Shown here piece by piece: positions 1-6,801 of a DNA stretch of 7,479 nt. The stretch comes from Actinomycetes bacterium. Lineage in GTDB: Bacteria; Actinomycetota; Actinomycetes; Actinomycetales; Cellulomonadaceae. Position 1 is the stretch's first letter. Every line of letters begins with the position of its first letter. The notes beneath the pieces are model-generated. The model did not search any database. It had not been told where the DNA came from and saw only the letters and a program-made list of their open reading frames with translations. Position numbers and translations under genes: made by a program. The stretch lies in the NCBI GenBank assembly GCA_023401045.1, contig JAEXEM010000330.1, forward strand, positions 1-7,479. The letters are read 5' to 3'.

Positions 1-3000
1 CCGGCTACCACCCGCCGACGCCCGCCCGACACCGCCGAGGCCGCCGCCCGCGGTGACGCCGCCGTCGAGGGCGAGCCCGACGACGTCGCCGGGGTCGAAG
101 CCGGACAGCTCGATCCGGATCTCCTGCCCGGCCCGCACGCGCGGCACGGACAGCGCGATCGACGGGCCCTGCTCCCCTCCCGGCGCCGGCGAGGCCGACG
201 GCGTGGGCGAGGCGGACGGTGAGGGCGACGGGGACGGCCCGGCGCCGACCGCGAGGAGCTCGGCGACACCCCAGCGCCGCGGCGTCTGGTACCCCTGGCC
301 CGTGGGGTCCGCCCACGTGCGCACCGACGTGCGGGCACCGGCGGAGGCGTCGTTCACCTGGACGTCGAAGCCGTGGGTGCTGCCCTCGCCGCCGTAGAAC
401 TTCAGCTCGAGGGCGGCCTCGACGCGGTAGCCCGTCGCGGTGCGCGCCACGGCCGACTCGACCCGTGCGAGGTGGTACGCCTCGTCGCCGGCACCGATGG
501 AGACGGTGCCGTCGGCGTCGATGCGGACCTGCATGTCGTCGTACCGGTACGACCCGTTGCGGAAGTTGCCGGAGTCGAGGAACAGCTCGACGGAGTCCCG
601 CTCCCACGGGGAGGCCGACGAGGTGTCGACGACCGGGTCCGTGACGTCGGCGAGGACGTAGAGGTGCATCCCCTGCCAGAGGGTCCGGACCTTGGCGGTC
701 GCGCCGCCGGTACCGGAGACCTGGCGCTCGGTGCGGACCCAGCCGGCGGTCTGCCAGACGTCGTCGACCTCGCCGTCGACCGCCGGGGCCGTCGACGCCG
801 CGACGACCTCGGTGGCGGACAGCTCCTCGAGGAGGACGAGCGTGCCGAGCGTGCCGGGCGTGCTCCACCCGACGACGTCCGCACCCGAGGCGACCCGCAC
901 GTCGACGTCGAGCGCGAGACCCTCGGTCGCACCCGTGAGTGGCACGTGGACGACCGCGTCCCACCCGTCCGCCGTCTCGCGCACGACGCCCGGCAGGTCA
1001 CCGGTGCCGTCCCGCTCGAGCACCCACGTCGCGCCGTCGAGCTGCACCTCGAGCGTGTCGTACGCGTCGGTCACCCGGGCGAGGACCGTGAGGTGGTCCG
1101 GCGCCCAGCGCGCCTGCCACCGGGCCGCCCCGTCGACGTCGTGCAGCCGCAGCCGGCCCCACGTCGCGTCGGTCGTGGCACCCGGCCCGAGCGGCACGTC
1201 GCCGGCGAAGACGTCCGCCGTGCGCACCCGGGGCGGCAGCTCGTCGTCCATGATCCCGTGGTACGCGGGCTTGGCCTGCATGCCGTCGTCGAAGACGAGC
1301 GGGGCGCCGCTGCTCGACCGCCAGCTCCGGGTGTCGTACAGCCCCCAGACGGTCACCGAGAAGAGCTGGTCCTCGTGCTCGCGGAAGGCACGGAACGCGT
1401 CGCGGTAGTAGTACCCCTGCTCGACGAGCAGGGCCTCCGTCACCGGGGTCCCGGTCGTCACGTCGAGCTCGGTGACGGCCTGCCGGACGCCGAGGCCGGA
1501 GAACGCGGTGAGCGTGTCCCCGAGGGAGGCGGCCGGCAGCGACAGCGACACGTGGAACTGGTGGCCGACACCGTCGACCGGTACCCCGCGGTCGAGCAGA
1601 CGCTCGACGAGGTCGAGGTAGCGCGTCTGCTTGCCCGGCAGCTCGCTGTTGTAGTCGTTGATGAAGAGGGCCACCGGGCGGTCCGTGCCCGGCGCCGCGA
1701 ACTCCTCGTTGAAGATCTCGTCGGCGTACGCGAACGCGAGGTCGACGAACTCCTCGCCGAGGTAGCGGAACCACTCGCTGCGACGCAGCCCGTCCGGGTG
1801 CTCGGCACCGTCGGAGACGACCTCGTTGACGACGTCCCAGGCGACGAGCGGGTTCGTCGGGGAGCCGAACTCCCCGTAGCGGTCGACCATGTGCTCGGCG
1901 ATCGCGTGCATGTGGTCGTACATCCGCTGGCGGACGACGGCGGCGCTCGCCTCCGTCACCGGCAGCGGGTCACCGTCCGGGTCCTGGAAGAACCAGGCCG
2001 GTGTCTGCGCGTGCCACACGAGCACGTGGCCGTAGACCCCGAGCCCCTCCTCGGCGGCGAAGTCCATGAGGGCGTCGGACTCGGCGCTCGGGGTGAACGT
2101 CCGCCCGGAGTACCACGCCTCGGGCTTCATCGAGTTCTCCGGCGTCACCTGCTCGAAGTGCTTGGTCAGCAGGGTGCGCGCCGACCGGAAGGTCTCCCGG
2201 GAGTCGGCGGCGACGCCGAGCGGCACGTCGATCGCGCCGTGCAGCGCCGGCAGGTCCTCGATGACGGGGTCGGGACGCTGGGTGAACACGAGGTCGTCGA
2301 GGAGGAAGGTCGAGGTGTTCCCCGCGGCACCGTTCGCCCAGGCCGTCTCGACGTACACCTCGGCGGCGTCGGTGTAGCTCGGCATCGTGAACGAGCCGCT
2401 CACCTCGACCCAGTCGTTCGACATGCCGGGCAGCTGGACGAGGTTCGGGTACGACGAGGCGCCGCCGGCGCTCACGTGCGCGCTGAGCGTCACGTCGCCC
2501 GGGGTGCCCTCGAACCGGATCCACGCCGAGAAGTCGTACGTCGCGCCCGGCTCGAAGATCCCGACGACGGACGTCTGCAGGCCCTGCCCCTGGCTCGTGC
2601 GGTCCGAGATGCGCGCCGCGTGGTCCGAGTCGCGCCCCGGGGAGACGACCTCGACCGTCGGCGGGCCGTTGCCGGCGTCACGTCCCGACCACCCCTGCAG
2701 GGTGCCGTCCTCGAAGTCGGCGTCGATCGACGTCCGCGTCGGAGGCGCCTGCGTGCCGCCGACCGGCAGGGTGAAGACCCAGCCGGCAGCGAGCCGCTCG
2801 GCGACGACCGTCTCGACCGCCTCGACGGACGGCGTGCGGACGCCGCCGCCGTCGTGCACGAGCACGATCTCGCCGTCGCGCATGCTCGTGCGCAGGTTCG
2901 CCGTGAGCGTCTCGACGTCGTCGACGACCCAGTCCTCGATCGTGTTGCGGACCGCGAGCGGCTGCATGCCGAGCGCGACGGCGACCTCCGCCGAGCGCCC

Positions 3001-4899
3001 CCAGTCACCGTTCGCGGCGCGGAAGTACGGCACCGCCGCGTCCGGGTCGCCGAGGGCCTCGCGGATCGCGGCGAGCGCCGCCTTGAGGTCGGTCTCGACC
3101 TCCGCGCGGGTCTTGCCCCCGAGGGAGCCGTAGGTCATGCCGTGGTTGCACAGCGTGTGCCCGTCGGCGACCACCTGCTGCAGCAGCAGCTTCGCCTCGG
3201 CCGTCGCGAGGTTCTGCCCGATGACGCAGAACGTCGCCGTGACGTCCTGCGCCCGCAGGAAGGCGAGCAGGCGTGCGGTGTCGCCACCGTTGGGGCCGTC
3301 GTCGAACGTCAGCGCCGCCGTCGGGGCCTCGCCCGCGGACCGCGCCGCGCCCACCGGCGTCGTCGTCGGGTCGACCGCACCGCCGGGGACGAAGCCGTCG
3401 AGGTCCGGCACCCAGCCGTCGTCGGAGCCGGCGGGAGGGCCGACGACGGTGACGTCGTCGACGAGGAAGCTCGCGGTCTCCGAGGCGGCCTCGAAGTACA
3501 GCACACCACCGGTGACGCCCGTGCCGCGGGTGTACGTGCCGGTGAGGTGCACCCACTCGTCGGCCGTCACCGCCGTCGCCGGGATGACCTCGACGTACTC
3601 GGTCGGCACCTCCGCGGCCGTCATCTTCACCGTGGTCGGCGCGGTGCCGGGTGCGAGCCGGACCCACGCCTCGACGGTGTAGGTCCCGCCGGCGGCGAGC
3701 AGCGACGCGAGCGGCGTCTCGGCACCGTGCCAGTTCTGCGTGCGGCCGGCGACGAGCATCGCGGCGTCACCGCCGTGCGCGGCGTCGGTCGTGCGGGCGA
3801 TCGTGCCGCCGCGCGCGGCCCACGGCGACAGGTCCACCGCCTCGAAGTCGGACGTGAGGACGGTCGTCGAGCCGGACGGCGGGTCACCCGCGCGCTCGAC
3901 GCGGATGTCGTCGATCTCGTACCCGAACGGGGCGTCCGCCTCCTGCCCGGTGCCGATGAAGACGGCCTGGCGGGTGTCCTCGGTCGGCGTCCACGTGCCG
4001 GTCACGGTGGTCCAGTCGCTCGTCACCGTCGTCGTGCCGATCCACTGGTACGCCGGCTCGACGACGAAGCGCAGCTGCGTGCTCGCCGGCGTCGGGCCGG
4101 TGAGGCGGGCGCGGGCGCTGAACGTGTACGTGACGCCGCCCTCGAAGTCGGTCTCGGGCGACTTGATGCCGTCGTAGTCGTGAGCACGGCCGTCGACGCG
4201 CAGGTGCCGGCCGGTGACGACCTCGGTGAGCGTCGGGTTGCCGCTCTGCGTCCAGCCGCCGCGGCCCTCGGTCTCGAAGTCCGCCGCCGCGACGACGACC
4301 GGGGGCGCCGTCGGGTCCGCCGCCGGCCGCGTGATCCGCAGGTCGTCGACGAGGTAGGTGTACGACGCCGCTCCGGCGAGCGCGCCCGCGCCGAACGTGA
4401 ACGACTCGGTGCCGTCCGCCGGCGCGACCCAGGTGTCGGTGATGGTCGTCCAGCCGGTCGAGCCGACGCCGGGCGTGTCGCCGATCCACGTGTAGGACGG
4501 CGCGCCCGTCTGGAAGCGCATGGCGACCGTGCCGGACGTGCCGGCGGCGAGCCGGGCGCGAGCGGTGAACGTGTACGTCACGCCCGCCTCGACGCTCACC
4601 GCCGGGGACGTCAGCCCGTCCCAGGTCTCCGTGCGGTCCGCCACCCGGAGTGCGGTGTCGGACGGGTGGCTGAGCGTCGGGCCGCCGCTCTGCGTCCACG
4701 AGCCGTTCGTGCCGTCCTCGAAGTCGAGGGCGAGCACGGTCGTCGAGGCCGCCGCCGCGGGTGCGGTCGGTGCCGTGCCGATGGTCGGGGCCACGACGAG
4801 GGCGAGTACCGCGGCGACTGCACCGCTGCTCGTCCAGGCCTTCCGCCGCTGTGCCGACCTGCGCCGCTGCGCGGCCCTCGGACGCTGTGTGGCTCGCAT
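1..4899 (-). CDS. Secreted multi-domain xylanase: CBM22-like x3, CE4 deacetylase, CBM22, GH10, CBM9 x2 (C-terminus off the left edge)
   Basis: Predicted extracellular enzyme that cuts the beta-1,4-xylan backbone and probably deacetylates xylan. 1633 uninterrupted codons are visible and no stop is reached. Approximate residues: signal peptide 1-50 (Arg-rich start, hydrophobic 25-40, AAAAS end); CBM22-like modules 52-192, 198-336 and 343-490; CE4/NodB 520-713 (TFDDGP 531-536, LVHDGGG around His682); CBM22 722-874; GH10 878-1220; CBM9-like 1228-1360; CBM9 1364-1550; Pro/Ser linker 1555-1573; start of an Ig-like domain 1577 onward. GH10 hallmarks are ENSMK 921-925, WHAQ 962-965, WDVVNE with acid/base Glu1026, and VTELDV with nucleophile Glu1144. 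GH10 with flanking CBM22 and CBM9 is a known layout (Thermotoga maritima XynA), and a NodB-type acetylxylan esterase occurs in Cellulomonas fimi XylD. The ATG is preceded by GAGGGAG and followed by the signal peptide. Function of the GH10 is sure; CE4 activity is less so because Tyr590 replaces an expected His. Confidence 0.95.
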   Translation of the reverse strand, partial: MRATQRPRAAQRRRSAQRRKAWTSSGAVAAVLALVVAPTIGTAPTAPAAAASTTVLALDFEDGTNGSWTQSGGPTLSHPSDTALRVADRTETWDGLTSPAVSVEAGVTYTFTARARLAAGTSGTVAMRFQTGAPSYTWIGDTPGVGSTGWTTITDTWVAPADGTESFTFGAGALAGAASYTYLVDDLRITRPAADPTAPPVVVAAADFETEGRGGWTQSGNPTLTEVVTGRHLRVDGRAHDYDGIKSPETDFEGGVTYTFSARARLTGPTPASTQLRFVVEPAYQWIGTTTVTSDWTTVTGTWTPTEDTRQAVFIGTGQEADAPFGYEIDDIRVERAGDPPSGSTTVLTSDFEAVDLSPWAARGGTIARTTDAAHGGDAAMLVAGRTQNWHGAETPLASLLAAGGTYTVEAWVRLAPGTAPTTVKMTAAEVPTEYVEVIPATAVTADEWVHLTGTYTRGTGVTGGVLYFEAASETASFLVDDVTVVGPPAGSDDGWVPDLDGFVPGGAVDPTTTPVGAARSAGEAPTAALTFDDGPNGGDTARLLAFLRAQDVTATFCVIGQNLATAEAKLLLQQVVADGHTLCNHGMTYGSLGGKTRAEVETDLKAALAAIREALGDPDAAVPYFRAANGDWGRSAEVAVALGMQPLAVRNTIEDWVVDDVETLTANLRTSMRDGEIVLVHDGGGVRTPSVEAVETVVAERLAAGWVFTLPVGGTQAPPTRTSIDADFEDGTLQGWSGRDAGNGPPTVEVVSPGRDSDHAARISDRTSQGQGLQTSVVGIFEPGATYDFSAWIRFEGTPGDVTLSAHVSAGGASSYPNLVQLPGMSNDWVEVSGSFTMPSYTDAAEVYVETAWANGAAGNTSTFLLDDLVFTQRPDPVIEDLPALHGAIDVPLGVAADSRETFRSARTLLTKHFEQVTPENSMKPEAWYSGRTFTPSAESDALMDFAAEEGLGVYGHVLVWHAQTPAWFFQDPDGDPLPVTEASAAVVRQRMYDHMHAIAEHMVDRYGEFGSPTNPLVAWDVVNEVVSDGAEHPDGLRRSEWFRYLGEEFVDLAFAYADEIFNEEFAAPGTDRPVALFINDYNSELPGKQTRYLDLVERLLDRGVPVDGVGHQFHVSLSLPAASLGDTLTAFSGLGVRQAVTELDVTTGTPVTEALLVEQGYYYRDAFRAFREHEDQLFSVTVWGLYDTRSWRSSSGAPLVFDDGMQAKPAYHGIMDDELPPRVRTADVFAGDVPLGPGATTDATWGRLRLHDVDGAARWQARWAPDHLTVLARVTDAYDTLEVQLDGATWVLERDGTGDLPGVVRETADGWDAVVHVPLTGATEGLALDVDVRVASGADVVGWSTPGTLGTLVLLEELSATEVVAASTAPAVDGEVDDVWQTAGWVRTERQVSGTGGATAKVRTLWQGMHLYVLADVTDPVVDTSSASPWERDSVELFLDSGNFRNGSYRYDDMQVRIDADGTVSIGAGDEAYHLARVESAVARTATGYRVEAALELKFYGGEGSTHGFDVQVNDASAGARTSVRTWADPTGQGYQTPRRWGVAELLAVGAGPSPSPSPSASPTPSASPAPGGEQGPSIALSVPRVRAGQEIRIELSGFDPGDVVGLALDGGVTAGGGLGGVGRASAGGSR
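181..237 (-). other. Pro/Ser/Thr-Ala linker in the xylanase
   Basis: Residues 1555-1573 form a 19-residue low-complexity run in which proline and serine alternate, interrupted by Ala and Thr. It separates the second CBM9 from a new domain beginning near SIALSVPRVRAG. Such linkers are typical of secreted actinobacterial glycoside hydrolases, are flexible and are often glycosylated. Confidence 0.85.
250..1218 (-). other. Pair of CBM9-type carbohydrate-binding modules after GH10
   Basis: Residues about 1228-1360 and 1364-1550 are two consecutive CBM9-type modules. The second is canonical, with APAVDGEVDDVW near its start, WERDSVELFLD (Trp1432), RTWADPT (Trp1529) and RRWGVAEL (Trp1543). The first is shorter and keeps only the general pattern (LTVLARVTDAYDTLEVQLDG), without the WERDSVE block. 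In Thermotoga maritima XynA the last CBM9 binds the reducing ends of xylan and cellulose chains between two tryptophans; a similar role for the second module here is an inference. Confidence 0.75.
1240..2268 (-). other. GH10 endo-1,4-beta-xylanase catalytic domain
   Basis: Residues about 878-1220 of the modular enzyme form a complete GH10 (beta/alpha)8 barrel of usual length. It begins near LHGAIDVPLG and ends near WRSSSGAPLVFDDG followed by KPAYHGIMD. Visible active-site signatures are ENSMK (921-925), His958 and WHAQ (962-965), the acid/base in WDVVNE (Glu1026) and the nucleophile in VTELDV (Glu1144). All are intact, so an active retaining xylanase is expected. Confidence 0.95.
2761..3342 (-). 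other. CE4/NodB polysaccharide deacetylase domain inside the xylanase
   Basis: This is a domain of the large xylanase (residues about 520-713), set between the third and fourth CBM22-type modules. Motif 1 is TFDDGP (531-536) with the expected catalytic base Asp533 and metal ligand Asp534. Motif 2 reads NHGMTY (585-590), where the family pattern H(S/T)xxH would have a second His at 590. Motif 3 is FRAANGDW (626-633), motif 4 contains EDW (in the NTIEDW stretch), and motif 5 is LVHD with His682. In xylanases such domains usually act as acetylxylan esterases, removing O-acetyl groups that block GH10 enzymes. The fold assignment is firm; full catalytic competence is uncertain because of the motif 2 change. 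Confidence 0.85.
3892..4746 (-). repeat. Tandem duplication encoding the first two CBM22-like modules
   Basis: Two units, about 3892-4308 and 4324-4746, encode successive carbohydrate-binding modules that resemble each other more than the other modules in the protein. Both open with DFE and a WTQSG-x-PTL stretch and share GVTYTF(T/S)ARARL and a YxW(I)G segment, closing on (I/V)DD-x-R(I/V). At the DNA level the matching blocks 4232-4281 and 4676-4725 lie 444 bases apart, and aacgtgtacg recurs at 4121 and 4568. This indicates internal duplication followed by divergence. The third CBM22-like module (about 3430-3873) and the fourth (about 2278-2736) are more distant. Boundaries are estimates from the translation. 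Confidence 0.7.
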
Positions 4900-4903
4900 G
4901 ACG

Positions 4904-4910
4904 CTCCCTC
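4904..4910 (-). promoter_or_regulatory. Ribosome binding site of the xylanase gene
   Basis: GAGGGAG lies upstream of the ATG at 4899, with 7 bases between the GAGG core and the start (4 from the end of the whole block). It supports this start, as does the complete signal peptide that follows. No in-frame start with a comparable site is seen just upstream. Confidence 0.7.
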
Positions 4911-4925
4911 GCGCACGACCCGGAC

Positions 4926-4941
4926 CCCCGGCGCTCCGGGG
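4926..4941. repeat. GC-rich inverted repeat in the xylanase leader
   Basis: A perfect 6-base stem (CCCCGG/CCGGGG) with a 4-base loop lies 15 bases upstream of the ribosome binding site. In the transcript it would form a short strong hairpin in the 5' untranslated region. It could be an operator, a leader structure or a chance result of high GC content. No known operator is matched. Confidence 0.4.
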
Positions 4942-5011
4942 TGGAGGGCGACGCTAGAGGGTGCGCCCGTCGCAACGACAGACCGGTCACCCGTTCAGTT
5001 CGCGGTAAGTG

Positions 5012-6778
5012 TCACCGTTTCGGGAACAGGCTTTCCCGGTGATCGCCGGGCACACCGGACGAACCCACCGCGGCGAGGTCGGTTGCCACCGTTCCGTCCG
5101 GTTCGCACTTCACCCCGACCCGGACCCGCCACGCGTCGTCCCGAGCGGGGAAGTCGGTGCGGGCGTGACCACCACGGGACTCCTCGCGCACGAGCGCTGC
5201 GAGGGTCAGCGCCGTCGCGACCTGGTGGACGTTCGTCGTCTCCCACTCCGCGAGCTGCGGGTGGCCGAGCAGCCGGCCGTCGTCGTGCCGGCGCTGGGCG
5301 TCCGTCGGGATCGCGGCGAGCACGTCGAGCGTGCGGCGCAGCCCGTCGCCGGACCGCAGCACCCCCGACCCGTCGGTCGCCGCACGCTGCACCCGCGCGC
5401 GTGACGCCGCGGGGATGAGCGCCTCGCCGCCGGGCCGCTCGACCGGCTCGACCCGCGGCAGGAAGCCGCCGTCGACCCGGGCGGCGACGTCCCGCGCGGC
5501 CCGGTGCGCGAAGACGAGACCCTCGAGCAGCGAGTTCGACGCGAGCCGGTTGGCGCCGTGCACGCCCGTGCACGCGACCTCGCCGACGGCGTAGAGGCCC
5601 GGCACCGTCGCGCGCCCGTCGAGGTCCGTGACGACGCCGCCGGAGTGGTAGTGCTGCGCGGGCGCGACCGGCACGAGGTCGGTCGCCGGGTCGATGCCGT
5701 GCTCGGCGAGGCGCTCGTGGATCGTCGGGAACCGGCCCCGCAGGAAGTCCCCGCCGAGGTGGCGGGCGTCGAGCCACACGTGGTCCGACCCGGTGGCGGC
5801 CATCCGCCGGACGATCGCGTGCGCGACGACGTCCCGCGGCGCGAGCTCGGCCAGCGGGTGCTCGTCCGGCATGAACCGCACCCCGTCGGTGTCGAGCAGC
5901 AGGGCACCCTCGCCGCGCACCGCCTCCGAGACGAGCGTGAGCTGGCCCTTGACCCCGGCCCCGAGCCACAGGACCGTCGGGTGGAACTGGACGAACTCGA
6001 GGTCACCGAGCAGCGCACCGGCCCGCAGCGCGGCGGCGATGCCGTCACCGGTCGCCTGGGCGGGGTTCGTCGACGAGCGGTAGACCTGGCCGATGCCGCC
6101 GGTGGCGAGCACGACGACCGGTGCGAGCGCTGCTCCCACGCCGTCGCGCGAGCCCTCCCCGATGACGTGGAGCGTCACCCCGGCGACCGCGCCGGGCGAC
6201 CCGTCGGGCCCCGGGGCGCCGGTGAGGACGTCGAGGACGAGCGCGTGCTCGACCACCTCGATGCCGGGGTCGTCGCGGACCGCCTCGATCTGCGCGACGA
6301 GCGCCCGGGAGATCTCCGCACCGGTCGCGTCGCCGCCCGCGTGGGCGATCCGGTCCGCGAGGTGGCCGCCTTCGCGTGTGAGGCTGAGCAGCCCGTCGGG
6401 GCGGGTGTCGAAGACGGCACCGCGCGCGACGAGCTCGCGCACCCGCCGCGGCCCCTCAGTGACGAGCACCTCGACCGCGCGCGGGTCGCACAGCCCGACC
6501 CCCGCGACGAGGGTGTCCTGCAGGTGCGCCGCCGGGGAGTCCTCCGGGTCGAGCGCGGCGGCGATACCGCCCTGCGCCCACACCGTCGAGCCGGACTGCA
6601 GCACGCCCTTGGTGACGAGCAGCACCCGCGCGACACGGCTGCGCAGCTCGAGCGCGGCGGTGAGACCGGCGATGCCGGACCCGACGACGACGGCGTCCGC
6701 CGTCACCGTCCAGCCCGGGTCGGGCGCCGCGAGCCGGGTGGCGATCCGGACGGCGGGCAGCGCGGGCGTGACGGGCAC
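5012..6778 (-). CDS. nadB: L-aspartate oxidase
   Basis: Cytoplasmic FAD enzyme that oxidises L-aspartate to iminoaspartate, the first step of de novo NAD synthesis; quinolinate synthase NadA then uses the product. The 588-residue protein is complete. Residues 30-38 carry the dinucleotide-binding motif (VVVGSGIAG). The succinate dehydrogenase/fumarate reductase flavoprotein signatures are all present: STVWAQGG (64-71), TREGGH (134-139), ATGGIG (225-230), EFVQFHPT (261-268), APRDVVAHAI with Arg315 (313-322), HYHSGGV (376-382), and GEVACTGVHGANR followed by ASNSLLEG (399-420). The REGGH and HYxxGG patterns fit NadB rather than SdhA/FrdA. A C-terminal helical domain follows. The start is a GTG with a weak AGGGT at 6785-6789 (6-base gap). 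It lies 23 bases after panD, so the two are probably co-transcribed; both use L-aspartate. nadA and nadC are not in the window. Confidence 0.97.
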   Translation of the reverse strand: MPVTPALPAVRIATRLAAPDPGWTVTADAVVVGSGIAGLTAALELRSRVARVLLVTKGVLQSGSTVWAQGGIAAALDPEDSPAAHLQDTLVAGVGLCDPRAVEVLVTEGPRRVRELVARGAVFDTRPDGLLSLTREGGHLADRIAHAGGDATGAEISRALVAQIEAVRDDPGIEVVEHALVLDVLTGAPGPDGSPGAVAGVTLHVIGEGSRDGVGAALAPVVVLATGGIGQVYRSSTNPAQATGDGIAAALRAGALLGDLEFVQFHPTVLWLGAGVKGQLTLVSEAVRGEGALLLDTDGVRFMPDEHPLAELAPRDVVAHAIVRRMAATGSDHVWLDARHLGGDFLRGRFPTIHERLAEHGIDPATDLVPVAPAQHYHSGGVVTDLDGRATVPGLYAVGEVACTGVHGANRLASNSLLEGLVFAHRAARDVAARVDGGFLPRVEPVERPGGEALIPAASRARVQRAATDGSGVLRSGDGLRRTLDVLAAIPTDAQRRHDDGRLLGHPQLAEWETTNVHQVATALTLAALVREESRGGHARTDFPARDDAWRVRVGVKCEPDGTVATDLAAVGSSGVPGDHRESLFPKR

Positions 6779-6801
6779 ACCCGGACCCTAGCGCCGGGAC
6801 G

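Larger units (their letters stand above)
4900..5011 (-). promoter_or_regulatory. 112-base gap between nadB and the xylanase: candidate leader, promoter weak
   Basis: This is the only substantial non-coding stretch in the window. It holds a perfect 8-base palindrome GACCGGTC (4981-4988), a hairpin CCCCGG-4 bases-CCGGGG (4926-4941) just upstream of the ribosome binding site, and a TAGCGT (minus strand, 4951-4956) fitting a TANNNT -10 pattern about 50 bases before the ATG. No good -35 stands 16-19 bases before it; the nearest TTGCGA (4970-4975) is only 13 away. No T-run follows the hairpin, so a Rho-independent terminator for nadB is not supported. The xylanase may have its own regulated promoter here or be read through from nadB. 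Confidence 0.35.

Noticed and set aside
4837..4899. Twin-arginine signal on the xylanase
   Set aside because: The N-terminus has many arginines, including two RR pairs, but RRKAWTS lacks the usual RRxFLK pattern next to the hydrophobic core; ordinary Sec export is more likely.
4926..4941. Rho-independent terminator after nadB
   Set aside because: The hairpin is short, lies more than 70 bases past the stop, is not followed by a T-run and sits next to the downstream ribosome binding site.
4900..4942. CebR-type operator (TGGGAGCGCTCCCA) controlling the xylanase
   Set aside because: Only partial half-site matches (GGGAGCG near the start codon, GGAGCGC in the hairpin); no complete palindrome of that type is present.
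3884..4990. Minus-strand alternative frame across the xylanase N-terminus (368 codons)
   Set aside because: Arg/His/Pro-rich translation without motifs; the overlapping frame carries a signal peptide and two binding modules.
373..5418. Plus-strand open frame of 1681 codons opposite the xylanase
   Set aside because: Its codons align base for base with the xylanase codons on the other strand, so it stays open only because TTA, CTA and TCA are rare in this GC-rich gene. Its translation is rich in Arg, Val, Asp and Gly with no recognisable domain, and it runs on into the nadB end, which has a different frame.
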